Of a stretch of 45,980 nt of DNA, positions 25,774-33,983 are shown in pieces. The notes below the pieces were generated by a model, which saw only the letters and a program-made list of their open reading frames with translations, made no database searches and had not been told where the DNA came from. Source of the DNA: an uncultured Victivallis sp. (lineage in GTDB: Bacteria > Verrucomicrobiota > Lentisphaeria > Victivallales > Victivallaceae); the NCBI GenBank assembly GCA_944389815.1, contig CALXNS010000093.1, positions 1-45,980 of the forward strand. The letters run 5' to 3'. Both the position numbers and the translations under genes were made by a program. The stretch's first letter is position 1. Each line of letters begins with the position of its first letter.

Positions 25774-25891
25774 TTCGGGAAGAAAAGCTTTCACGCGTCC
25801 GATGAGCGACTGTTTCGCGGTATGAATGGTTCAAACCTGACATGCCGGGCGCGGGTTTATCCTGTTCCTGCGGGATAAACGCAGAAAAAAA

Positions 25892-25926
25892 CCGGGAGCC
25901 GGAGTTTACGGCTTCCGGTTTTTTTA
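25892..25926 (+). terminator. Terminator of the ferredoxin gene
   Basis: 11-bp stem ACCGGGAGCCG / CGGCTTCCGGT (one G-T pair), 7-nt loop, followed by a run of T residues (25920-25926). An A-run in front would make it partly bidirectional. Confidence 0.88.
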
Positions 25927-25969
25927 CGTCATCGAAGCGGAATGCAATCCCGCAAGAAGGAGACTTTCT

Positions 25970-27406
25970 GTGAAAAATTCCGTGCGTTTCCATGTTCTGC
26001 CGCTGTTGACGGCGCTTTTCGCCTATACCTTTTTCGGCTCGGCTTACCTGGTGCGGGATTTGTGGTTCGATGAAGCGCTCACGCTGATGAATTTCGCGCT
26101 GGTGGAAAATCCGGCGGACATTTATTTCAACTACGTCATTCCCAACAATCAGATCGTCTACACACTGCTGCTGCGTTTCTGGGTCGAACTTACGCCGCAA
26201 TGGATCGACTTCGGCTTCTGGATGCGGCTGCTCTCCTTCCTGCTCGGGGGCGGAACGCTCATGTTGCTCTATTTCCGTTTCAAGGAACGCATGGGCGGCA
26301 GCTGGGTATTCCTGCCGGCGCTGGTTGCGCTCGCCTCCGCGGTGCCGTTTCTGATCTACGCAACTGCGATGCGCGGATATGTTCTGAGCGCATTTCTGAC
26401 GGTTCTCACCCTCGATCGCGGATTGGAATTCGCCAGACGCGGCACCGTCCGCACCGGCTTTGAATACGCACTGTGTTCTCTGCTGCTGACCGGAACCATC
26501 CCGAGCAATCTGGCGGTGGAGGTGGCGATCGTTTTGTATCTGCTGCCGCTTTTCGGAAATAATTTCCTGCGTTCGCGCCGTTTCTGGATTACTGCGCTGA
26601 TTCCGCCGGCGATGTTCGCGCTCTTCTACCTGCCGCTCCTGCGGCAATTCATCGGCGTCCTTCAACTGGGAGAAGGATGGAACAACGGCGGCAGGGTTCT
26701 GCTGGCATTGCTCGCGGCAACGGCATTCTCTTTTCCAATGCTGTTGATTCCGGCCACCGGCGCCCTGCTCGCATTTGACCGGAAACGTTACAACTGGCTC
26801 TGGTCCGCCCGGGCGGCAATCTGGCTCGTCCCGATTCCGATCGCCCTTCTGCTGCCGACCGCGCCGTTTCCACGGGTTTTTCTGCCTTTCTGGCCGATCT
26901 GGACACTCCTGCTGGCCGGAGGAATCCGTGATCTTACCGCGCTCCAATGCCGGCTGAATCGGCGCTGGAACCCGGCGGTCTGGATCGGGGCGCTGGCGGT
27001 GGTGGTATTTTTCTGGGGAAGCGTGGCTCAGAATCCGTCGTTACGACAGGCTTTTTCACGCAGGAACGGCGGAGCCGGAGCCGACGATTTCTTCTTCGGT
27101 TACTATCTGCGACCGGAACATACTCCACAACGAACAATTCAGGCGATCCATACCTGTTTCGGCGTTTCCCGACCGATCTACATGAGTTTTTCCGCCGATC
27201 CGTGGGCATTGATGTTTTACGGCCGTCTGGCCGGAATGGAGAATTTTCTCTTTGACGGGCCGCGCGGGCGGGTCGCTACGCTCGAACCTGGAACTCTGAT
27301 CGTCCTGCGCAGCGATGAAGAACCCGAATTGCTGGAACAACGTTTCCTGAAAACACTCCGTTTCTGTTTCCGGAATGCCAATCATGCCGTCTACCAGGTC
27401 GAATAA
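25970..27406 (+). CDS. GT-C (PMT/ArnT-like) membrane glycosyltransferase
   Basis: 478 aa integral membrane protein with about ten hydrophobic segments. The first extracytoplasmic loop contains LWFDEALTLMNF, the acidic (DE) motif of the GT39/83 polyprenyl-phosphate-sugar transferases. The C-terminal soluble part (DDFFFGYYLRPEHTPQRTI, then IYMSFSADPWALMFYGRL) matches the usual C-terminal domain topology. The likely role is sugar transfer onto an envelope lipid or protein on the outer face of the cytoplasmic membrane; the acceptor is unknown. The GTG start has AAGGAG seven nt upstream. The gene overlaps miaA by 23 nt. Confidence 0.75.
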   Translation: MKNSVRFHVLPLLTALFAYTFFGSAYLVRDLWFDEALTLMNFALVENPADIYFNYVIPNNQIVYTLLLRFWVELTPQWIDFGFWMRLLSFLLGGGTLMLLYFRFKERMGGSWVFLPALVALASAVPFLIYATAMRGYVLSAFLTVLTLDRGLEFARRGTVRTGFEYALCSLLLTGTIPSNLAVEVAIVLYLLPLFGNNFLRSRRFWITALIPPAMFALFYLPLLRQFIGVLQLGEGWNNGGRVLLALLAATAFSFPMLLIPATGALLAFDRKRYNWLWSARAAIWLVPIPIALLLPTAPFPRVFLPFWPIWTLLLAGGIRDLTALQCRLNRRWNPAVWIGALAVVVFFWGSVAQNPSLRQAFSRRNGGAGADDFFFGYYLRPEHTPQRTIQAIHTCFGVSRPIYMSFSADPWALMFYGRLAGMENFLFDGPRGRVATLEPGTLIVLRSDEEPELLEQRFLKTLRFCFRNANHAVYQVE

Positions 27407-28310
27407 CCTCCCATCACCCATCGTGATCTTCATGGGGCCGACCGCCTCCGGAAAAAGCGCGCTCGCGCTCCGCGCGGCGGAACAACTCGGCGGCGAAATC
27501 ATCTCCGTCGACTCCATGCAGCTCTACCGTGGTCTTGAAATCGGCACGGCACAACCCACGGCCGAAGAACAACGCCGCGTGAGACATCATCTGGTCGGCA
27601 CATTCGATTTCCATCACCGGATCGACGTCTTTCAATTTCAGAAGCTGGCCGACGACGCCATCAGAAACGTTCTCTCCCGGGGCAAACTCCCCGTCCTCGC
27701 CGGCGGAACCGGCATGTATATGAAAGTTCTCCTGTACGGCATCGACGACCTTCCCGCCGACCGGGCGCTACGAGCCGAACTGGATGCCGAATTTGATGCG
27801 CCAGAACGCGAAGAAGCGCTTCACCGCAAAATGGCAGCACTCGATCCGGCGGCGCTCGAACAATGGAAAAATTGCCGCAGAAGATTGATCCGCGCCCTCG
27901 AAGTACGCCTCCTGACCGGGAAATCGATTCTGCAACTCCAACAGAATGCCGCTTCCGGAACTTTGCGTTACAACGTCCGCGCCTGGAAATTGGAAACCCC
28001 GTCCGAACTCCTCCGCGAACGCATCGCCCGCCGAACCAGTCAAATGCTCCATGCCAGCTGGATCGACGAAGCCGCCGTCGCGATTGAGAACGGCCTGCTG
28101 GAATCCCCGACCGCCCATCAGGCTCTCGGATACCGATTGATCGGAGAATTCCTTGCCGGACGCATGAAATACAGCGAATTGCGCGAACGCATCATCACGG
28201 CAACCTGGCAGCTCGCCCGTCGTCAACGCACCTGGTTTCGCCATCAGCATCCGGAGGCAATGGTTCTGCCGATGCCGGAAAATGAGAATTTCCTGCCCCC
28301 GCCGCGCTGA
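27384..28310 (+). CDS. miaA: tRNA dimethylallyltransferase
   Basis: Adds dimethylallyl to A37 of tRNAs reading UNN codons. P-loop GPTASGKSALAL, then DSMQLYRGLEIGTAQP, HHLVGT, LAGGTGMYMKVLLYGI and the C-terminal AHQALGYRLIGEFL and WQLARRQRTWFR signatures are all in order. 308 aa from ATG 27384 (GGAA upstream); ATG 27375 gives three more residues. Its last 116 nt lie antisense to the coding end of rodA. Confidence 0.95.
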   Translation: MPSTRSNNLPSPIVIFMGPTASGKSALALRAAEQLGGEIISVDSMQLYRGLEIGTAQPTAEEQRRVRHHLVGTFDFHHRIDVFQFQKLADDAIRNVLSRGKLPVLAGGTGMYMKVLLYGIDDLPADRALRAELDAEFDAPEREEALHRKMAALDPAALEQWKNCRRRLIRALEVRLLTGKSILQLQQNAASGTLRYNVRAWKLETPSELLRERIARRTSQMLHASWIDEAAVAIENGLLESPTAHQALGYRLIGEFLAGRMKYSELRERIITATWQLARRQRTWFRHQHPEAMVLPMPENENFLPPPR

Positions 28311-29361
28311 GCGCCATCCCGAGCAGCAGCCCGCAGCCGAGCAGCGAACTGCCTCCGTAACTGATGAGCGGAAGCGTCAATCCCGTCGGCGGCAGAAGCG
28401 CCAGATTGACGCTGATATGCACCAGCGACTGCACCGCGACCAACACCGCCGCCGCCTGAATGAAAATCCTTCGCGTCTCCGATATGCCTTGCTGCAGCGA
28501 AAGACGCACCAGCGCCGCCACCAGCACCGTGAACAATCCCAGCACCAGAATCACCCCGCAGAATCCGAGACATTCCGCCAGCGTTGCAAAGGCCGAGTCG
28601 TTATACGGCAGCGGCAGATACGCATAACTCCAGATCGCCCCGTCGATCCGGTTCCCCCAGAATCCCCCCCGGGCGACCGTCAACACGAACTGGCGAATAT
28701 GCCAGGAGGCTCCCAATGGATCAGCATCCGGATGAAGAATCCCCATAATTCTTTCCCGTGCATACGGATAACGCATCAGAAACCAGAATGCGGCCACGCC
28801 TCCAGCGCCGATCAATCCGGCCAGTTGTTTCCAGTTCGCCCCCGACAGAAACAATACGGACAGAAACAGTGCCAGATAGATCGCCGCCGTCCCGAAATCC
28901 GGCTGAAACAGAATGGGAAAAATCCAGACAGCTCCCGACAACAACATGATTCGGAACATATAACGCCGATTCCGACGCGGACGACATATCACCAGCGTCA
29001 GCAGAAAAAACGCCTTCGTCAACTCCGACGGCTGCAAAAGAAATTCCCCCAGCCGAAACCAGCCGCGCATCCCGTTGAGCCGTACCCCGAAAAACGGCAA
29101 TAAATACAGCAACCCCATGCTCAGAAGCCAGAAACGACAGCAGTTGCGCTGATACCAGGCAAACGGAATCTGCGCGCTCCCCAGCAGCAGCGCACTCCCC
29201 AGCAGCAGAAACAACCCCTGCCGCAACGGCAGATGAAGCGGCGCCTCGCCGCCATACTGAGACGCGGCAATCGTCAACAAACCGAAGATGCCCAACAGGA
29301 AATAAAGAATCGGCACCATTCTGCGCAGTTGATCCGGTCGGGGTTCATATTGCATCTTCAT
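28195..29361 (-). CDS. rodA: RodA, SEDS peptidoglycan polymerase
   Basis: Polytopic glycosyltransferase polymerising lipid II for cell-wall elongation (388 aa). SEDS features: NGMRGWF (W101), FQPDFGTAAIYLALFLSVLF, the loop NRIDGAIWSYAYLPLPYNDSAFATLAECLGF, where D255 aligns with the catalytic Asp of RodA proteins, and the C-terminal LPPTGLTLPLISYGGSSLL. The usual HTDFIF is NDSAF here and one of the two AEE glutamates is Cys. Ten transmembrane segments can be traced. The C-terminal ~37 residues are a hydrophilic tail encoded antisense to miaA. The start overlaps the stop of the pedestal-only gene (ATGA). The family is certain, with RodA favoured over FtsW by context. Confidence 0.9.
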   Translation of the reverse strand: MKMQYEPRPDQLRRMVPILYFLLGIFGLLTIAASQYGGEAPLHLPLRQGLFLLLGSALLLGSAQIPFAWYQRNCCRFWLLSMGLLYLLPFFGVRLNGMRGWFRLGEFLLQPSELTKAFFLLTLVICRPRRNRRYMFRIMLLSGAVWIFPILFQPDFGTAAIYLALFLSVLFLSGANWKQLAGLIGAGGVAAFWFLMRYPYARERIMGILHPDADPLGASWHIRQFVLTVARGGFWGNRIDGAIWSYAYLPLPYNDSAFATLAECLGFCGVILVLGLFTVLVAALVRLSLQQGISETRRIFIQAAAVLVAVQSLVHISVNLALLPPTGLTLPLISYGGSSLLGCGLLLGMALSAAGAGNSHFPASAEPLPPDADGETRCVDDGRAARLP

Positions 29362-30047
29362 TGATTTATCCCCCTCGCCTCCAGTTCCGTAACCGATTCA
29401 TTTAACTGAACATCCTCACCGGGAAGCGGTTCCGCCAGCAATTTCCAGCTGCGTTCCATCCAGTGTCGATAACGATCGAGCAGCACTTCAAAGCGTCCAG
29501 GCTCCCCACGCAGACGGGCATCATGTTCCAACTCCAGTCCGGAAATCCCGCACAGGACGCCGTCACGCTCCTCGACTTTCCCCAGCAAATGCCGTACCGC
29601 CGGAGAATTCACCGTGATGCGTTCCAGCCGGGAAAGAATTTTCAGCCGGGAACTTTGCTTGACAACCGGCTCCAGTTTCAAAACCTCGGAAACCGCAAGC
29701 TGCCGGTAAAGCAGTTGAAGCGGTTCAACTCCGTGCCGCTCCGGCAGGCGTGCAGCGGGAAGCAATTCGGCAAGAATCCTCCATTCATCCTCACTCGGCA
29801 GATCGCCCTCGTTGCCGATCCAGTAGAGATCAAAATACCGTTCCGTCCACGCCAGTGGAACACGGTTGCAGTCTACAATCCGTCCGCGCGGCGCCGGAAT
29901 CATTCCTTCCTGCCGGGCAAGCTTCTCGCCCGCCCGAATCGCCGCCGCCCGTCCGGGACCGGCAAGATAAAACGCCCGCGCCACAACCACCAGCAGCCAG
30001 AGCCCCAGAAACACAAACAAAACAATCAGCCGTCTGCGTCCCTTCAC
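29358..30047 (-). CDS. Membrane-anchored PBP pedestal (dimerisation domain) without transpeptidase
   Basis: 229 aa. One N-terminal transmembrane helix (about 7-27) is followed by the class B PBP motif PAPRGRIVDCNRVPLAWT (51-68; usual RGxIxDRNGxxLA). The C-terminal part GISGLELEHDARLRGEPGR and LPGEDVQLNESVTEL matches the end of the PBP2/FtsI pedestal, at the point where the transpeptidase domain would normally begin. The protein stops there: there is no SxxK, SxN or KTG, and the next codons belong to rodA. Placed directly before rodA with ATGA overlaps on both sides, it looks like a dedicated RodA partner or regulator. A recent truncation is the alternative. Confidence 0.82.
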   Translation of the reverse strand: MKGRRRLIVLFVFLGLWLLVVVARAFYLAGPGRAAAIRAGEKLARQEGMIPAPRGRIVDCNRVPLAWTERYFDLYWIGNEGDLPSEDEWRILAELLPAARLPERHGVEPLQLLYRQLAVSEVLKLEPVVKQSSRLKILSRLERITVNSPAVRHLLGKVEERDGVLCGISGLELEHDARLRGEPGRFEVLLDRYRHWMERSWKLLAEPLPGEDVQLNESVTELEARGINQ

Positions 30048-31264
30048 GCATTCCTCCGTTTCTTACTGCGGATTGCCGGCGGCACCCGCCGACACACCAT
30101 CGCCGCCAGCGGCGCCAGCAGAATGAACATCACTCCCGAACCCAGAAAAACCCCGCGAACACCCCCAAGACAACTGGCAACGATCCCGCCGCTCATCGCT
30201 CCCGTCATCCAGCCGATCGCCTTGAAGCAGGCTGCCCAACCGAAAAAACTGCCGTGATCGCGTTCCGGCGTAACCCCGGCCAACCACGACTGGAGCAACG
30301 GTTCCAGCCCGCCCGCCGCCAACACCATCAATGCGCGTTCCCACAGCAAGGTGATCACATCGCCGCTGAAGCATTGCGTCATTCGCAGCACACCGGCCGC
30401 CACCGCGGAAAATGCAATGATCCGCAATAACGGCATCCGGTCGGCCAACGCCCCCAGCAGCAGTCCGGACAATATCCCGGCAAGCGAACAGAACCCGCTG
30501 ATTCGCCCGCTCCATCCCACCGCCTCCGGCGCTTCGTGCATCACCGTATCCACCAATTGCGGCAGAAACGGATTATCGAACTCCCGCGCCATGCTCATGA
30601 ACCAGAACAATCCCATCAGATACCAGATTTTCCCGAAACGCGGCAGCCGCCATGACGTTTCCCCCAGACGCTCCACCATCGTCCGCGTTCGATGAAAATT
30701 CTCCCGGACCGCCAATACCAGCAGCCCCGAAATGAACAACAATCCGCCGCTCAGGAAAAAGGTCGGCCTGAACCCGAGCGACATCACCAGGTCGCCTCCC
30801 ATGAACTGACCCGCCATCATTCCGCCGAAAAGCGCCGACGCAATCGCCCCCAATGCGAATGAACGGTTCTCCGCCGGCGTCACGCTGATAATCAATGTCT
30901 GCGACGCCGACACCGTCCCGGTCAATGCGCCAAGCGCAAGCCGATGAACGATCAACAACTCCGGCGACGGAATCAGCGCCATCACCGGCAGCAGCAGCGC
31001 CGCACCGAAATTCGCCCGCAGCAACATCAGACGCCTGCCGTAGACATCCGACACCATCCCCCAGATCGGCGCAAATATGCAGAAGGTGAAATTCCCCGCA
31101 ACATTGAAAAGCGCCACATACAAACTCAACTTTGCATCAGGAACCCCGAGACTCTTGAAGTAAAACGGCATAAAGGTATACGCCGAACTGAAAGACGCCA
31201 TCGACAAAAATTGCGAAATCCACACCAGCACCAGCGTCCGGCGCCAGGATAAACACTGCCTCAT
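30044..31264 (-). CDS. Major facilitator superfamily transporter
   Basis: 406 aa with twelve hydrophobic segments. The loop between TM2 and TM3 carries the MFS motif A variant GMVSDVYGRRLMLL, and a matching loop follows in the second half (GALADRMPLLRII). The segment RLALGALTGTVSASQTLIIS with VTPAENRSFALGAIASALFGGMM resembles drug/sugar-efflux families. It starts ATGA over the stop of the pseudo-histidine kinase and ends ATGA over the pedestal gene. The substrate is not deducible; an envelope precursor or muropeptide would suit the operon. Confidence 0.85.
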   Translation of the reverse strand: MRQCLSWRRTLVLVWISQFLSMASFSSAYTFMPFYFKSLGVPDAKLSLYVALFNVAGNFTFCIFAPIWGMVSDVYGRRLMLLRANFGAALLLPVMALIPSPELLIVHRLALGALTGTVSASQTLIISVTPAENRSFALGAIASALFGGMMAGQFMGGDLVMSLGFRPTFFLSGGLLFISGLLVLAVRENFHRTRTMVERLGETSWRLPRFGKIWYLMGLFWFMSMAREFDNPFLPQLVDTVMHEAPEAVGWSGRISGFCSLAGILSGLLLGALADRMPLLRIIAFSAVAAGVLRMTQCFSGDVITLLWERALMVLAAGGLEPLLQSWLAGVTPERDHGSFFGWAACFKAIGWMTGAMSGGIVASCLGGVRGVFLGSGVMFILLAPLAAMVCRRVPPAIRSKKRRNA

Positions 31265-32889
31265 CGCTTGCCGCCGCCCCGCCCGACATACAGCAGCCGC
31301 GCCAACAACGCATAATTCAATGGAATCGTCAACGCATACACCCGATCCAGCTCATTCAACTGCCGAATCAATGCCGGCGGCAGCAAGGCTCCCATCACCA
31401 CTACCGGCAACTCACTGCCGCCGACAGCCTGACGCAGTTTTCGAATCACCGGCCCCGGATCGTTGCCGCACAACGTCAACGACAGAATCACCGCATCAAA
31501 ACCACCGTTCCTCAGCTGCCGCTCCGTCTCCTCAAGCGAATGCACTCCGGTCACATGAATGCCATCGGCTCCAAGCAACCGGGTCAGAATCTTTATGCCG
31601 AACGGCGTCTCATCTCCCAGAAGCACACTCAGAGAACCGTTTTCAGGCAGAACGCTGGCCGCAACTGCCGCTTCGTCCCAGCTCGGACGAAACGGATGCA
31701 GTTCGGCCTGTTCCAGCCGGGAACGCCCCTCGCCCACACAGCAATCCTTTACATCCAGTTCAAAACGCAACCGTACCTGCGCCTCCGCCGTGGAATCGAT
31801 CGAAAACCGACCGCCCGCCTTCTCGGCGATATCCCCGGCAAAACAGAGCGCCAACACGTTGACGCTTGCCCGCTCCTCCAGCGGAGCCCCGCCCGCAGCC
31901 CGATCCTGTGCCTCCCGATAAAGCGCCACCAGATCCTCACGGCACTCGCCATGACGCGAATCACGCACCTCAAAAACTACGCAATGGCGCTCCTGAAAAC
32001 AGGAAAACACCACCGTCTCGCCAGGAACTCCCACCCGGCCGACCGCGCGAATCATGATCGTCAGAAGTTGAAATAAAAGTTCCCGGTCCCAGTTCAATGT
32101 GGACGGGACGCTCGCGGAGAAATGGTTCACCAGCGTCACCTCTCGCGCGCGCAATGACAACACGTTCACCGCCATCAGATCGCGGACGAACTCCGCAGAA
32201 TTGAATGACGTGATCTCCAACTGGTTCCAACGATCCCACCCCAGTTGCCCGATATCGATCATCCGCTCAATCTGGCGGGAAATCCGCCCGACCTGGCGAA
32301 TGATCTGTTCAATGGAATCATTCAACTCCGGATTCTCTCCGGCGTCCAACCGGGCGATCTGAGCGTATCCCTTGATCACTCCCAGCGGCAGCCGGATCTC
32401 CGGAACCATCCGCGTCAACAATCGCAACTGAAGTCGATCATGATGTTCAATTTCACGCCGGATCTCCGCTTCGCGCGAGAGACTCATCTGGTACCTTCCC
32501 GTCAAATTCCGCTGTCGGTCACGCAGAAAATTCAGCGCCGAAATCAACGTCGAAATCTCATCGTTCCCGGAACGCTGCCGCATCGCCTGCGGCATTTCGC
32601 CGCCGGCCAGCTGATCCGCGAACGCCGCCGCTTCACGAATCGGCAGCACGATCCGACGGATGATGTACAACAGGAAAAACGCCGTTGTCGCAAAACCGAT
32701 CAGCATTCCCGTTAACGCAATGACCGGAAGCGCATCGGCGATCTCCGGCGATTCCGCTGCGGGGTTTATCAACGCATGCATCAGGCGAATCGTCGCGGGC
32801 AATCCATAGATTGCAATGGGAACCCCGGCGACACCGCAAAACAACCCAAGAAAAAAAATACAGGAGGTTATTTTCCTGCTCACATTCAT
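31261..32889 (-). CDS. Hybrid histidine-kinase-like protein lacking phospho-acceptor residues (pseudokinase)
   Basis: 542 aa. TM1 (about 9-29), a short external loop, TM2 (about 57-77), HAMP (78-130), a HisKA-like helical hairpin, a HATPase-like domain (about 260-380) and a C-terminal receiver-like domain (420-535). In the usual SHExRTPL box the sequence reads VPEIRLPLGVIKGY, with Pro163 in place of the phospho-acceptor His. The N-box asparagines are missing (LLTIMIRAVG) and DxGxG is reduced to DSRHG. In the receiver, the phospho-acceptor Asp is Ser470 (FDAVILSLTL) and the conserved KP is IP. Both catalytic and phosphotransfer roles thus look lost while the fold remains, suggesting a conformational sensor. 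GAGGTG precedes the ATG. Confidence 0.82.
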   Translation of the reverse strand: MNVSRKITSCIFFLGLFCGVAGVPIAIYGLPATIRLMHALINPAAESPEIADALPVIALTGMLIGFATTAFFLLYIIRRIVLPIREAAAFADQLAGGEMPQAMRQRSGNDEISTLISALNFLRDRQRNLTGRYQMSLSREAEIRREIEHHDRLQLRLLTRMVPEIRLPLGVIKGYAQIARLDAGENPELNDSIEQIIRQVGRISRQIERMIDIGQLGWDRWNQLEITSFNSAEFVRDLMAVNVLSLRAREVTLVNHFSASVPSTLNWDRELLFQLLTIMIRAVGRVGVPGETVVFSCFQERHCVVFEVRDSRHGECREDLVALYREAQDRAAGGAPLEERASVNVLALCFAGDIAEKAGGRFSIDSTAEAQVRLRFELDVKDCCVGEGRSRLEQAELHPFRPSWDEAAVAASVLPENGSLSVLLGDETPFGIKILTRLLGADGIHVTGVHSLEETERQLRNGGFDAVILSLTLCGNDPGPVIRKLRQAVGGSELPVVVMGALLPPALIRQLNELDRVYALTIPLNYALLARLLYVGRGGGKR

Positions 32890-32954
32890 ATTTTCACCTC
32901 GATTTTCCTGTCAGAGCTTCTTTTCATTTTTGTATATGACGTCTCTCGGAGTTC

Positions 32955-33983
32955 CTATTCTCCGGCGTTCCGATGCAGCCATCCGGCGATTTTCCGCGCC
33001 AGAGTCGGAGATTCATCAACCGCGAGAATTTCGATGCTCTCCCGCAGGCAGGCACAGATTTCCGGATATTCCGGCCGCGATTCCGGCAGATAACTCAACA
33101 TCTTTCCCACCAGTTCACTAAGATGCGTCGGCAGTTCCGGACGCACATCCGAAAGTTTTCGATACATTCCGCTGCTCCGGCGTTCCAGCAGCTCCTCGGG
33201 TTCCCCCTGAATTCCGAACGGCAACTCACCGGTCAACAATTCATACAACGTCACCCCGAGGCTGAAAATATCCCCCATGTGATCCTCGCCGCCGTACAAC
33301 AGCCGCTCGGGACTCACATATCCGGGACTCCCCCACCCGCCATCGCACAACGTCAGCATATCCCCGCTGTCACGCACGTCGGCCAGATCGAAATCCCCCA
33401 GCTTCGCATCATTTTCCGCCGTGAGCAGAATGTTTCCCGGCTTGATGTCGTGATGAACGATTTTCTCCTGCGACAGCGCGAATTCCAACCCTTCGGCAAT
33501 CGTCAGAATCCAGCCGCAGATCAACACCGCATCGTGCGGCAGCGTCCCCGCCTTCAAATGCTGTTCCAGACTGCCGTGTTCCATAAAGCGCATCACCAGA
33601 AATGGGCGATCGCGGAAAACGCCGCAGTTGTAAATCGGGATCACTCCGGGGTGATTGATCCGGGCAACCATGCGCGCCTCTTCCAGAAAACGCGCCGCGT
33701 CAATTCCCTCCGGATTCGGATTGAGAATCTTCACCGCCACACGCCGGGCCAAATCCGGTTCGATCGCCCGGAAGACCCGTGACATACCGCCGATTCCGCA
33801 CACCTTTTCCAGAAGATACCGGTCGAACCGCTCCGGCACCCGCAACCGCGTGCCGCACTCCGGACAGGCCACATACGTAAACGGTTCCAGCATCGACAGA
33901 TCCAGTTTTGCATGACAATTGCGGCAAAATACCTTCACCGGAAGTTTTTCTTCTGCATCCATCTGATGATCCATATTCAGCAC
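32955..33983 (-). CDS. Serine/threonine protein kinase with N-terminal zinc ribbon
   Basis: 342 aa. A zinc-ribbon (C20, C23, C40, C43) precedes a Hanks-type kinase domain. Visible elements: P-loop CGIGGMSRVF, VAVK with K85, E102 in helix C, the catalytic loop HHDIKPGNILL (D179, N184), metal-binding D197, and SPGYVSPERL as the activation/P+1 region. DFG is replaced by DFD (197-199), and the HRD arginine is His, making it a non-RD kinase. There is no transmembrane helix, so it is cytoplasmic. GTG 33983 is chosen because GAGGAG lies six nt upstream; the first ATG is too far from it. It overlaps the MBL gene by 7 nt. Confidence 0.88.
   Translation of the reverse strand: MLNMDHQMDAEEKLPVKVFCRNCHAKLDLSMLEPFTYVACPECGTRLRVPERFDRYLLEKVCGIGGMSRVFRAIEPDLARRVAVKILNPNPEGIDAARFLEEARMVARINHPGVIPIYNCGVFRDRPFLVMRFMEHGSLEQHLKAGTLPHDAVLICGWILTIAEGLEFALSQEKIVHHDIKPGNILLTAENDAKLGDFDLADVRDSGDMLTLCDGGWGSPGYVSPERLLYGGEDHMGDIFSLGVTLYELLTGELPFGIQGEPEELLERRSSGMYRKLSDVRPELPTHLSELVGKMLSYLPESRPEYPEICACLRESIEILAVDESPTLARKIAGWLHRNAGE

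Noticed and set aside
25616..26947. 443-codon open frame on the minus strand
   Set aside because: Antisense to the ferredoxin and GT-C genes and crosses a strong terminator; composition is Gln/Arg-rich and not protein-like.
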